Source of the DNA: Pseudomonas sp. Irchel s3f7
GTDB lineage: Bacteria; Pseudomonadota; Gammaproteobacteria; Pseudomonadales; Pseudomonadaceae
Length of the DNA stretch: 36,304 nucleotides
Reading direction: 5' to 3'
NCBI RefSeq assembly: GCF_900187615.1
Contig: NZ_FYDO01000044.1
Coordinates: 1-36,304 of the forward strand
In this document: positions 26,307 to 34,520 of the stretch, one piece after another
How the letters are laid out: each line of letters opens with the position of its first letter
How positions within the stretch are numbered: position 1 is the stretch's first letter
The notes under the pieces: generated by a model
Databases searched by the model: none
Seen by the model: the letters and a program-made list of their open reading frames with translations, nothing else
What the model was told of the DNA's origin: nothing
Program-made: the position numbers and the translations under genes

Positions 26307-28625
26307 ATGACTCGTACCCGATCTCCCCGTACCCCTAAAAAACCACCTTCCAAGGGCATGCGCCCATGGTTGAGCTGGGCCATTAAACTCAGCCTGGTCG
26401 GCCTTGTGGTGCTGGCCGGCTTTGCGGTTTACCTCGACGCGATCGTCCAGGAAAAGTTCTCCGGCAAGCGCTGGACCATTCCTGCGAAGGTCTATGCGCG
26501 CCCGCTCGAACTTTTCGTCGGACAGAAGTTGAGCAAAACGGACTTCCTGACCGAACTCGATGCCCTGGGCTATCGCCGCGAAAGCGTGGCCAATGGCCCG
26601 GGCGCGGCGGCGGTCAATGGCAACACCGTCGACCTCAATACCCGTGGCTTCCAGTTCTATGAAGGCATGGAGCAAGCGCAACCGGTTCGCGTGCGTTTCT
26701 CCGGGGACTACGTGGCCGAATTGTCGGCGACCAACGGTTCGAAGCTGTCGGTTGTGCGTCTGGAACCGCTGTTGATCGGCGGCCTGTACCCGAAGAACCT
26801 TGAAGACCGGATTCTGATCAAGATCGATCAGGTTCCGCCGTTCCTGCTCGAGACCCTGGTCGCTGTCGAGGACCGCGATTTCTATCATCACTTCGGTGTT
26901 TCGCCGAAGTCGATTGCCCGTGCGATCTGGGTCAACGGTTCTGCGGGGCGTATGCGCCAGGGCGGTAGTACCCTGACGCAACAGTTGGTCAAAAACTTCT
27001 ACCTGACCAACGAACGCAGCCTCAGCCGAAAACTCACCGAAGCCATGATGGCGCTTCTGCTGGAACTGCATTACGACAAACCCGAAATCCTTGAGGCTTA
27101 TCTCAACGAAGTGTTTGTCGGCCAGGACGGGCAGCGTGCGGTGCACGGTTTCGGTCTCGCCAGCCAGTTCTTCTTCAGTCAGCCATTGGCTGAACTCAAG
27201 TTGCATCAAGTGGCGTTGTTGGTCGGCATGGTCAAAGGCCCGTCTTCCTACAATCCGCGTCGTTATCCCGAGCGCGCACTTGAGCGTCGCAACCTGGTGC
27301 TGGATGTGCTGCAAGAGCAGGGCGTAGCCACGGCCGAGCAAGTTGAAGCGGCGAAGAAAATGCCGCTGGGCGTGACCAAGCGCGGCAGCCTGGCGGACAG
27401 CTCGTTCCCGGGCTTCCTCGATCTGGTCAAGCGTCAGTTGCGCGAAGACTATCGCGACGAAGACTTGACCGAAGAAGGCCTGCGCATCTTCACCAGTTTC
27501 GATCCGATCCTGCAGATGAAGGCTGAAGCTTCGGTCGACGATACCTTCAAGCGCTTGTCCGGGCGCAAAGGTTCCGATGAGGTTGAAGCGGCGATGGTCG
27601 TGACCAATCCGGAAACCGGTGAAGTGCAGGCCATGATCGGCAGTCGTCAGGCCAGCTTTGCCGGGTTCAACCGGGCGCTGGATGCTGTGCGACCGATCGG
27701 CTCGTTGATCAAGCCTGCGGTTTATCTGACAGCGCTCGAGAAACCGAGCCAGTACACATTGACCAGTTGGCTGTCAGACGAATCCTTCTCGGTCAAAGGG
27801 GCGGATGGTCAGGTCTGGAAACCCCAGAACTATGATCGTCGATCCCACGGTACGGTTTTCCTTTATCAAGGTCTAGCGCATTCCTACAACCTGTCGACAG
27901 CGCGTCTTGGTTTGGCCGTGGGTGTGCCAAATGTGCTGAAAACGGTAGGGCGACTGGGGGTGACTCGCGAGTTTCCGGCTTTCCCGTCGATGTTGCTCGG
28001 TGCTGGCGGCATGACGCCAATCGAAGTGGCGACCATGTACCAGACCCTCGCCAACGGTGGCTTCAACACGCCAATGCGCGGGATTCGCAGCGTGCTGACC
28101 GCCGAAGGCGAGCCGCTCAAGCGTTATCCGTTCCAGATTCAGCAGCGTTTCGATCCGGCTTCTATCTACTTGATCCAGAGCGCCATGCAGCGCGTCATGC
28201 GTGAAGGCACCGGCAGCTCGGTTTACAACGTATTGCCCAAGACTCTGACCCTGGCCGGCAAGACCGGTACCAGTAACGATTCACGGGACAGTTGGTTCGC
28301 AGGCTTCAGCCAGGACTTGCTGGCGGTGGTCTGGCTGGGTCGCGATGACAACGGCAAAACGCCGTTCACCGGTGCCACCGGCGCGTTGCAGGTCTGGACC
28401 AGCTTCATGCGCAAGGCCGATCCACTTCCCCTGGACATGCCGCAGCCCGACAATGTTGTCCAGGCGTGGGTCGATTCGCGTACCGGCCAAGGTTCTGACG
28501 CCGGTTGCCCGGGTGCCGTGCAGATGCCGTATATTCGCGGCAGCGAACCGCCTCCCGGCGCCGCTTGCGGTGGTGAAAACCCTGCTGAGTCGGTGATGGA
28601 TTGGGTCAAGGGCTGGATGAATTAA
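26307..28625 (+). CDS. mrcB: penicillin-binding protein 1B
   Basis: A 772-residue bifunctional class A PBP that polymerises glycan strands and cross-links peptides. It has a short basic cytoplasmic tail, a membrane helix (about 23-43), and a UB2H-like domain with GFQFYEG. The GT51 glycosyltransferase has VAVEDRDFYHHFGVS and RQGGSTLTQQLVKNF. The transpeptidase carries the active serine in PIGSLIKPA (near 468), the SYN motif in AHSYNLSTA, and KTGTS. All catalytic motifs are present and the length is that of Pseudomonas PBP1b. The start is the first ATG, close behind a TATAAT box. The TPR lipoprotein follows after 16 bases and is probably in the same operon. LpoP-type lipoproteins activate PBP1b in Pseudomonas, which makes that neighbour relevant. 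Confidence 0.97.
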   Translation: MTRTRSPRTPKKPPSKGMRPWLSWAIKLSLVGLVVLAGFAVYLDAIVQEKFSGKRWTIPAKVYARPLELFVGQKLSKTDFLTELDALGYRRESVANGPGAAAVNGNTVDLNTRGFQFYEGMEQAQPVRVRFSGDYVAELSATNGSKLSVVRLEPLLIGGLYPKNLEDRILIKIDQVPPFLLETLVAVEDRDFYHHFGVSPKSIARAIWVNGSAGRMRQGGSTLTQQLVKNFYLTNERSLSRKLTEAMMALLLELHYDKPEILEAYLNEVFVGQDGQRAVHGFGLASQFFFSQPLAELKLHQVALLVGMVKGPSSYNPRRYPERALERRNLVLDVLQEQGVATAEQVEAAKKMPLGVTKRGSLADSSFPGFLDLVKRQLREDYRDEDLTEEGLRIFTSFDPILQMKAEASVDDTFKRLSGRKGSDEVEAAMVVTNPETGEVQAMIGSRQASFAGFNRALDAVRPIGSLIKPAVYLTALEKPSQYTLTSWLSDESFSVKGADGQVWKPQNYDRRSHGTVFLYQGLAHSYNLSTARLGLAVGVPNVLKTVGRLGVTREFPAFPSMLLGAGGMTPIEVATMYQTLANGGFNTPMRGIRSVLTAEGEPLKRYPFQIQQRFDPASIYLIQSAMQRVMREGTGSSVYNVLPKTLTLAGKTGTSNDSRDSWFAGFSQDLLAVVWLGRDDNGKTPFTGATGALQVWTSFMRKADPLPLDMPQPDNVVQAWVDSRTGQGSDAGCPGAVQMPYIRGSEPPPGAACGGENPAESVMDWVKGWMN

Positions 28626-28641
28626 GCAAAGAGGGTTTCAA

Positions 28642-29376
28642 GTGAACAAGTGGTTGATTCCAGCGGTTGCCGCCGTAGCTTTGCTCAGCGGTTGTTCCTC
28701 TGTACAACGGGGTTCGATCCCGGTCGTGGATTCCGGTACTACGGTGTCCAACAGTGAGCGGATTTCGACGAACGGCGGCTACCGCCAGACGACGGTGAAG
28801 CGTCCTGTGCAAGCCCAGACTCAAGCGATTCCGCAGGGTGATACCGGGGTTGTCGTGATGGTGCCGGGTGGCGGTGCGACGACCTCGACGCCGATCAGCA
28901 CTACACCGATTACCCCAGGCCCGATCACGCCGGGTCCGATTGAAACGTCGCCGGTTCAATCTGCACCGATCAATCAGGGCAGCTACAGCATGCCGTCGAC
29001 GCCTAGCGGAATCCCGTCGGCCAGTGCCGGCGGTCTTTCCGCAGACGAACAACTGGATGGCCCGGTGCTGGCCCTGTTGACCACGGCTCAGCAGCAACAG
29101 GCGAGCGGTGACCTCAATGGCGCGTCTTCCAGCCTCGAGCGCGCCCAGCGTGTCGCGCCACGCGAGCCACAAGTGCTCTATCGTCTGGCGCAAGTCCGCA
29201 TGGCGCAGGGGGACGCGGCGCAGGCCGAGCAGTTCGCTCGCCGTGGCCTGACTTTCGCTAATGGACGACCGGCGCTTCAGGCCAGTCTGTGGGAATTGAT
29301 CGCGCAGGCACGTGAGAAACAGGGCGATCCTTCAGGCGCAGCGCTGGCCCGTCAGAAAGCCAAGGTTACGTCGTGA
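28642..29376 (+). CDS. TPR lipoprotein, probable PBP1b partner (LpoP-like)
   Basis: A 244-residue outer-membrane lipoprotein candidate. The signal peptide ends in the lipobox LLSGC, with lipidated Cys18. Residues about 60-130 are low complexity, rich in Pro, Thr, Ser and Gly, with a repeated ITPGPITPGPIETS unit that can act as a flexible tether. The C-terminal 110 residues hold tetratricopeptide helices (LLTTAQQQQASGDLNGASSS, then APREPQVLYRLAQVRMAQGD). In Pseudomonas the lipoprotein LpoP, a TPR protein encoded beside PBP1b, activates that synthase; position, architecture and size all agree, but the assignment here is from memory and context. It overlaps the next gene by one base. Confidence 0.87.
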   Translation: MNKWLIPAVAAVALLSGCSSVQRGSIPVVDSGTTVSNSERISTNGGYRQTTVKRPVQAQTQAIPQGDTGVVVMVPGGGATTSTPISTTPITPGPITPGPIETSPVQSAPINQGSYSMPSTPSGIPSASAGGLSADEQLDGPVLALLTTAQQQQASGDLNGASSSLERAQRVAPREPQVLYRLAQVRMAQGDAAQAEQFARRGLTFANGRPALQASLWELIAQAREKQGDPSGAALARQKAKVTS

Positions 29377-29711
29377 TGGATGTGCGTTTTCCGAAGATAG
29401 CCGATCAGTTGCTGCTGATCGAGCGTGAGTTGCGGGTGCAAGGCTGGTGGGATGAGGTCGAGCCATCGGCTGAAGCACTGTCCAGTGTCGAGCCGTTCTC
29501 GGTCGATACCCTGGACTTCGAACAGTGGCTGCAATGGATCTTCCTGCCGCGCATGAAGGCGATCCTGGAACAGGATTTACCGTTGCCAAACGCTTCGGGA
29601 ATTCAGGAAATGGCCGAAATGGTCTTTGCCGGGCGCAATGTGCAAGGCAAGGATCGGCAGCTGCAGGTCCTGCTCAAAGAGTTTGATCAACTGATCACTG
29701 CTTCCCGCTGA
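29376..29711 (+). CDS. YqcC family protein
   Basis: A 111-residue all-helical protein of the YqcC family (MDVRFPKIADQLLLIERELR, then the acidic segment with VDTLDFEQWLQWIFLPRMKA). The family has no assigned biochemical function. Its ATG overlaps the TGA of the lipoprotein gene (TGATG), so translation is coupled; a GTG one codon earlier is possible but less likely. There is no signal peptide, so it is cytoplasmic, in contrast to its two envelope neighbours. The third gene of the likely mrcB operon, it is followed by a long noncoding stretch. Confidence 0.85.
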   Translation: MDVRFPKIADQLLLIERELRVQGWWDEVEPSAEALSSVEPFSVDTLDFEQWLQWIFLPRMKAILEQDLPLPNASGIQEMAEMVFAGRNVQGKDRQLQVLLKEFDQLITASR

Positions 29712-30174
29712 AGTCGTTCGCTCGGTAAAACGGGGAATGGCCAGTCGGTCGGCGATGAAGAAGTGCGTGCGCGTGCCAATTCTTTACCAAAAGTTGCGCA
29801 ATTGAAGCTAACACCCGTCGGTTTTATGGGTTTTTTCTTGCGTTCTCATGCGCTTACCAGAATAAAGCGCATAGACGACTTGACTTGCAACGGACGAAAC
29901 AGAAGAATCCAAAGTCCGCTGTACAGGGACTGCCAGAAGCAGACCCTCTCAGCAGATCATGAGGCGCATATCCGCGTCGACCTGTTACACCCGCAACGCG
30001 TTACCTCGCGCTGGGTGGGAAAGCCCCGCAACACTTGGGACGATCCCAATACTTGCTCAGTCAGTGCTGACGTAGTCGGCGACCACCGTCGCTCATGCTC
30101 TGCTGAGAAGTAAACCTATTAAGACCCGTCCCATTTTTCGTGGGCGGTATTCTGGCGTTTTAGAGGTGAGCAAC
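29712..30174 (+). other. long structured leader region before ilvI
   Basis: 463 bases without a convincing gene. A weak terminator-like GGG-TTTTTT lies near 29827-29836. Three short perfect hairpins follow each other: TTGGGA/TCCCAA (30035-30049), GTCAG/CTGAC (30060-30071) and GCGAC/GTCGC (30079-30092). An imperfect hairpin at 30124-30148 sits 26 bases before the ilvI start. A 38-codon frame (29959-30075) has scattered Ile, Leu and Val codons near its end but no cluster typical of an attenuator peptide. The TTGACT at 29880 lacks a good -10. The promoter remains unplaced. Confidence 0.4.
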
Positions 30175-31899
30175 GTGGAGCTTTTATCTGGCGGTGAGAT
30201 GCTCGTCCGCTTCTTGCGTGACGAAGGCGTCAAATATATCTACGGGTACCCGGGTGGTGCTCTTCTTCATGTTTACGATGCCCTGTTCAAAGAACCGGAA
30301 GTGACCCACATCCTGGTTCGTCACGAGCAGGCGGCTACCCATATGGCTGACGGCTACGCCCGTGCCACCGGTAAAGCCGGTGTGGTACTGGTGACTTCCG
30401 GTCCTGGCGCAACAAACGCCATTACCGGTATTGCCACTGCCTACATGGACTCCATTCCAATGGTGATCATTTCCGGTCAGGTGCCTAGCACCATGGTCGG
30501 CACCGATGCGTTCCAGGAAACCGACATGATCGGTATCTCCCGGCCGATCGTGAAGCACAGCTTCATGATCAAGCACGCGTCGGAAATCCCGGAAGTCATG
30601 AAGAAGGCTTTCTACCTGGCGCAATCCGGTCGTCCTGGCCCGGTCGTTGTCGATATTCCGAAAGACATGACCAACCCGGCCGAGAAGTTCGAATATGTCT
30701 TCCCGAAAAAAGCCAAGTTGCGCTCCTACAGCCCGGCCGTTCGCGGTCACTCCGGACAAATCCGCAAGGCAGCAGAAATGCTCCTGGCAGCCAAGCGTCC
30801 AGTGATGTACGCAGGCGGTGGCGTGATTCTCGGTGGTGGCTCCGCGCCGCTGACCGAACTGGCGAAAATGCTTAACCTGCCAGTAACCAACACCCTGATG
30901 GGCTTGGGTGCCTACCCTGGCACCGACCGTCAGTTCATCGGCATGCTCGGCATGCACGGCAGCTACACCGCCAACCTGGCGATGCACCATGCTGACGTGA
31001 TCCTCGCCGTCGGTGCGCGTTTCGATGACCGTGTAATCAACGGCGCTTCGAAGTTTTGCCCGAACGCCAAGATCATTCACATCGACATCGACCCGGCTTC
31101 GATTTCCAAGACCATCAAGGCCGACGTGCCTATCGTTGGTCCGGTCGAGAGCGTCCTGACCGAAATGGTTGCGATCCTCAAGGAAATCGGCGAGACCCCG
31201 AACAAGGAGTCTGTAGCCAGCTGGTGGAAGCAAGTTGATGAGTGGCGCGGTGATCGTGGCTTGTTCCCTTACGACAAGGGCGACGGCAGCGTCATCAAGC
31301 CGCAGACCGTGATCGAAACCCTGTGCGAAGTGACCAAGGGCGACGCCTTTGTGGCTTCGGACGTGGGCCAGCACCAGATGTTCGCTGCGCAGTACTACAC
31401 GTTTGACAAGCCCAACCGCTGGATCAACTCCGGCGGTCTGGGCACCATGGGGTTCGGTTTTCCGGCCGCCATGGGCATCAAGTTGAGCTTCCCGGATACC
31501 GACGTCGTTTGCGTCACCGGTGAAGGCAGTATCCAGATGAACATCCAGGAACTGTCGACCTGCTTGCAATACGGTTTGCCGGTAAAAATCGTCATCCTGA
31601 ACAACGGTGTGCTGGGTATGGTTCGCCAGTGGCAGGACATGAGCTACGGCAGCCGTCATTCGCACTCCTACATGGAGTCGTTGCCTGATTTCGTCAAGCT
31701 GGCAGAGGCCTATGGTCACGTCGGCGTGCGCATCACCGATTCGAAAGATTTGAAGTCGAAGATGGAAGAAGCGTTCGCCATGAAGGATCGCCTGGTTGTG
31801 ATCGATGTTTCGGTCGATACCAGCGAGCACGTCTACCCGATGCAGATCAAAGACGGCTCCATGCGCGATATGTGGCTGAGCAAGACGGAGCGTACTTAA
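30175..31899 (+). CDS. ilvI: acetolactate synthase large subunit
   Basis: A 574-residue thiamine-diphosphate enzyme, catalysing the first common step of valine, leucine and isoleucine synthesis (pyruvate to acetolactate, or with 2-oxobutyrate to acetohydroxybutyrate). The N-terminal YGYPGGALLHVYDALF and HEQAATHMADGYARATGK contain the catalytic glutamate region. The cofactor motif GEGSIQMNIQEL ends in ILNNGVLGMV. The start is GTG 30175, with AGAGGTGA five bases upstream; the in-frame GTG at 30166 lies inside that Shine-Dalgarno. ilvH begins two bases after the stop, so the two subunits are made together. Feedback control through IlvH is expected. Confidence 0.97.
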   Translation: MELLSGGEMLVRFLRDEGVKYIYGYPGGALLHVYDALFKEPEVTHILVRHEQAATHMADGYARATGKAGVVLVTSGPGATNAITGIATAYMDSIPMVIISGQVPSTMVGTDAFQETDMIGISRPIVKHSFMIKHASEIPEVMKKAFYLAQSGRPGPVVVDIPKDMTNPAEKFEYVFPKKAKLRSYSPAVRGHSGQIRKAAEMLLAAKRPVMYAGGGVILGGGSAPLTELAKMLNLPVTNTLMGLGAYPGTDRQFIGMLGMHGSYTANLAMHHADVILAVGARFDDRVINGASKFCPNAKIIHIDIDPASISKTIKADVPIVGPVESVLTEMVAILKEIGETPNKESVASWWKQVDEWRGDRGLFPYDKGDGSVIKPQTVIETLCEVTKGDAFVASDVGQHQMFAAQYYTFDKPNRWINSGGLGTMGFGFPAAMGIKLSFPDTDVVCVTGEGSIQMNIQELSTCLQYGLPVKIVILNNGVLGMVRQWQDMSYGSRHSHSYMESLPDFVKLAEAYGHVGVRITDSKDLKSKMEEAFAMKDRLVVIDVSVDTSEHVYPMQIKDGSMRDMWLSKTERT

Positions 31900-31901
31900 T
31901 C

Positions 31902-32393
31902 ATGCGGCACATTATTTCCTTGCTTCTGGAAAACGAACCGGGCGCTCTGTCTCGTGTGGTTGGCCTGTTCTCGCAGCGCAACTACAACATCGAAAGCCTG
32001 ACCGTGGCGCCAACCGAAGACCCGACCCTGTCGCGTCTGACGCTGACCACTGTCGGTCACGATGAAGTCATCGAGCAGATCACCAAGAACCTGAACAAAC
32101 TGATCGAAGTGGTAAAACTGGTCGACTTGTCGGAGAGTGCTCACATCGAGCGCGAACTGATGCTGGTCAAGGTCAAGGCCACCGGTGCCCAGCGCGCCGA
32201 GATCAAGCGCACCACCGATATTTATCGTGGACAGATCGTCGATGTCAGCGCCAGCGTATATACCGTTCAACTGACCGGTACCAGCGACAAGCTCGACAGC
32301 TTCATTCAGTCCATTGGCACCGCTTCGATTCTGGAGACCGTCCGCAGTGGCGTCACCGGTATTGCCCGCGGCGACAAAGTACTCAGCATCTAA
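31902..32393 (+). CDS. ilvH: acetolactate synthase regulatory subunit
   Basis: A 163-residue small subunit. An N-terminal ACT domain (MRHIISLLLENEPGALSRVV, then GLFSQRNYNIESLTVAPTED) binds valine for feedback inhibition, and the C-terminal IlvH domain follows. The frame extends ten codons upstream into ilvI, but the ATG at 31902 gives the canonical N-terminus. It lies two bases after ilvI and 45 bases before ilvC in one transcription unit. The length is exactly that usual for Pseudomonas. Confidence 0.97.
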   Translation: MRHIISLLLENEPGALSRVVGLFSQRNYNIESLTVAPTEDPTLSRLTLTTVGHDEVIEQITKNLNKLIEVVKLVDLSESAHIERELMLVKVKATGAQRAEIKRTTDIYRGQIVDVSASVYTVQLTGTSDKLDSFIQSIGTASILETVRSGVTGIARGDKVLSI

Positions 32394-32438
32394 ACCAAAT
32401 TAGCGAATGGCCTGAACGGCCTGATATAGGGGAATTTC

Positions 32439-33455
32439 ATGAAAGTTTATTACGAAAAAGACTGCGACCTGTCGATCATCCAGGGCAAGAAAGTAGCCAT
32501 CATCGGTTACGGTTCCCAGGGTCATGCTCAAGCGTGCAACCTGAAAGACTCCGGCGTTGACGTGACTGTTGGTCTGCGTAAAGGTTCGGCCACTGTTGCC
32601 AAGGCTGAAGCCCACGGCCTGAAAGTAACTGACGTTGCTTCTGCTGTTGCTGCTGCCGACCTGGTCATGATCCTGACCCCGGACGAGTTCCAGTCCTCCC
32701 TGTACAAGAACGAAATCGAGCCGAACATCAAGAAAGGCGCCACCCTGGCCTTCTCCCACGGTTTCGCGATCCACTACAACCAGGTTGTGCCACGCGCTGA
32801 CCTCGACGTGATCATGATCGCGCCGAAGGCTCCGGGCCACACCGTACGTTCCGAGTTCGTGAAAGGCGGCGGTATCCCTGACCTGATCGCGATCTACCAG
32901 GACGCCTCGGGCAACGCCAAAAACGTAGCACTGTCCTACGCTGCAGGCGTTGGTGGTGGTCGTACCGGCATCATCGAAACCACCTTCAAGGACGAGACCG
33001 AAACCGACCTGTTCGGCGAACAAGCCGTTCTGTGCGGCGGTACCGTTGAACTGGTTAAAGCCGGTTTTGAAACCCTGGTTGAAGCTGGCTACGCGCCGGA
33101 AATGGCCTACTTCGAGTGCTTGCACGAACTGAAGCTGATCGTTGACCTCATGTACGAAGGCGGTATCGCCAACATGAACTACTCAATCTCCAACAACGCC
33201 GAATACGGCGAGTACGTGACCGGCCCGGAAGTCATCAACGCCGAGTCCCGTCAGGCCATGCGCAACGCCCTGAAACGTATTCAGGACGGCGAATACGCCA
33301 AGATGTTCATCAGCGAAGGCGCTACCGGCTATCCTTCGATGACCGCCAAACGTCGTAACAACGCCGCTCACGGTATCGAAATCATCGGCGAGCAACTGCG
33401 CTCCATGATGCCGTGGATCGGTGCCAACAAGATCGTCGACAAAGCCAAAAACTAA
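32439..33455 (+). CDS. ilvC: ketol-acid reductoisomerase (NADP+)
   Basis: A 338-residue class I (short) enzyme that isomerises and reduces acetolactate to dihydroxyisovalerate. The Rossmann fingerprint IIGYGSQGHAQACNLKDSG is at residues 21-39, with a following VGLRKGS loop that suits NADPH. The metal-binding residues lie in ETDLFGEQAVLCGG (Asp190 and Glu194). AGGGGAA stands before the ATG. A strong terminator 16 bases after the stop closes the ilvI-ilvH-ilvC operon. Its codon choice is strongly biased to C-ending and highly expressed-type codons (AACATCAAGAAAGGC), more so than its neighbours, as expected for an abundant enzyme. Confidence 0.98.
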   Translation: MKVYYEKDCDLSIIQGKKVAIIGYGSQGHAQACNLKDSGVDVTVGLRKGSATVAKAEAHGLKVTDVASAVAAADLVMILTPDEFQSSLYKNEIEPNIKKGATLAFSHGFAIHYNQVVPRADLDVIMIAPKAPGHTVRSEFVKGGGIPDLIAIYQDASGNAKNVALSYAAGVGGGRTGIIETTFKDETETDLFGEQAVLCGGTVELVKAGFETLVEAGYAPEMAYFECLHELKLIVDLMYEGGIANMNYSISNNAEYGEYVTGPEVINAESRQAMRNALKRIQDGEYAKMFISEGATGYPSMTAKRRNNAAHGIEIIGEQLRSMMPWIGANKIVDKAKN

Positions 33456-33471
33456 GTCACGCTCTTGCACG

Positions 33472-33498
33472 AAAAACGCGGCTTAGGCCGCGTTTTTT
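33472..33498 (+). terminator. intrinsic terminator of the ilvIHC operon
   Basis: An 11-bp perfect stem (AAAAACGCGGC with GCCGCGTTTTT, 33472-33482 and 33487-33497), loop TTAG, and six T. The A run on the other side would allow function in both directions. Confidence 0.94.
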
Positions 33499-33516
33499 CG
33501 TTTGGGAGGCCGGTTC

Positions 33517-33525
33517 TGGTATAAA
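33517..33525 (+). promoter_or_regulatory. possible extended -10 promoter of pssA
   Basis: TGGTATAAA is an extended -10 element (TG-N-TATAAA) located between the ilvC terminator and pssA. It has no good -35 and predicts a start near 33532, about 68 bases before the pssA start. Confidence 0.4.
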
Positions 33526-33599
33526 GCTGCATCGTTTGCGGTCGAATCGTCGTCCCAGGCACCTGTCCAAACTTTCCACCCCGTTGCAAGGTAATGTCC

Positions 33600-34457
33600 A
33601 TGAGCGAACGCCCCGAAGAGCCAAACCAGGCTCCTGACGCCGAAAGCCTGCTACCCGTCGATGAACATGTCGAGGAAGGGCATGACGCTGAAGGTCGTAA
33701 AGTCCGGCATCGTGGTATCTATCTTTTGCCGAACCTGTTCACCACCGCGAACCTGTTCGCCGGCTTCTATTCCATCATCAACTCGATGAGCGCACAGGCG
33801 GCCTTGAGCGCTGGCGACTCAGTCAACGCAAGCAAGTACTTCGCTTTTGCAGCTATCGCAATTTTCGTTGCCATGGTGCTCGATGGCCTCGATGGTCGCG
33901 TTGCTCGCATGACCAATACCCAAAGTGCTTTCGGCGCCGAGTACGATTCCCTGTCGGACATGGTCGCTTTCGGCGTTGCGCCGGCATTGCTGGCATTCGG
34001 CTGGGCCCTTGGCGATATGGGCAAGGTTGGCTGGATGGTGGCGTTCATCTATGTGGCGGGCGCGGCGTTGCGTCTCGCGCGTTTCAACACGCAGGTCGGT
34101 ACCGCCGATAAGCGCTACTTCATCGGCCTGGCCAGTCCGGCTGCCGCAGGTGTGGTGGCGGGGATTGTGTGGGCCTTCAGCGATTACGGCATCCAGGGCT
34201 CCAAGATGTCTTTCCTGGTTGCGCTGATGGTGGCTGCGGCCGGCATGCTGATGGTCAGCAACATCAAGTACAACAGCTTTAAAGAGCTTGACCTGAAAGG
34301 GCGAGTGCCTTTTGTGGCGATTCTCGCCGTAGTGTTGGTGTTCGCGGTTGTGTTCAGCGATCCACCGCGCATTCTGCTGCTGGTTTTCCTCGCCTATGCA
34401 GCGTCGGGTCCGGTGCAATACCTGTTGCATCTTCGTCGGCGCAAAAGCGTCGAGTAA
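33600..34457 (+). CDS. pssA: CDP-diacylglycerol-serine O-phosphatidyltransferase
   Basis: A 285-residue membrane enzyme that makes phosphatidylserine, the precursor of phosphatidylethanolamine. The CDP-alcohol phosphotransferase motif is complete: DGLDGRVARMTNTQSAFGAE followed by YDSLSD, i.e. D-G-x2-A-R-x8-G-x3-D-x3-D. About eight hydrophobic helices follow an acidic cytoplasmic N-terminus of some 45 residues. It is the integral-membrane type (as in Bacillus), not the peripheral E. coli type. Of two ATGs six bases apart I chose 33600, because AAGG is eight bases upstream of it and only two before the first (33594). msrP follows after 63 bases. Confidence 0.95.
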   Translation: MSERPEEPNQAPDAESLLPVDEHVEEGHDAEGRKVRHRGIYLLPNLFTTANLFAGFYSIINSMSAQAALSAGDSVNASKYFAFAAIAIFVAMVLDGLDGRVARMTNTQSAFGAEYDSLSDMVAFGVAPALLAFGWALGDMGKVGWMVAFIYVAGAALRLARFNTQVGTADKRYFIGLASPAAAGVVAGIVWAFSDYGIQGSKMSFLVALMVAAAGMLMVSNIKYNSFKELDLKGRVPFVAILAVVLVFAVVFSDPPRILLLVFLAYAASGPVQYLLHLRRRKSVE

Positions 34458-34472
34458 TGTAATTTCCCTCAT

Positions 34473-34516
34473 ACTCCGCAGTCTATTGGTGCATCTGTTC
34501 TCCAATGCTGCGGAGT
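34473..34516 (+). promoter_or_regulatory. hairpin that buries the msrP Shine-Dalgarno
   Basis: Outer arms ACTCCGCAG (34473-34481) and CTGCGGAGT (34508-34516) pair perfectly over nine bases. Inner arms ATTGG (34485-34489) and CCAAT (34502-34506) pair over five, around a 12-base loop. The GGAG within the right outer arm is the only Shine-Dalgarno of msrP, whose ATG follows four bases after the fold. The structure fills most of the pssA-msrP gap and has no U tract, so it is not an ordinary terminator. Confidence 0.7.
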
Positions 34517-34520
34517 AGCC

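Noticed and set aside
29959..30075. A 38-codon leader peptide for ilv attenuation
   Set aside because: Its Ile, Leu and Val codons are scattered, it has no good ribosome binding site, and no strong terminator follows it before ilvI.
29763..30113. A 116-codon frame in the gap before ilvI
   Set aside because: No Shine-Dalgarno, odd composition and no recognisable fold; the noncoding leader reading explains the region better.
30184..31830. A 548-codon minus-strand frame inside ilvI
   Set aside because: It is the antisense shadow of ilvI: histidine- and valine-rich with no motif, and no promoter or ribosome binding site.
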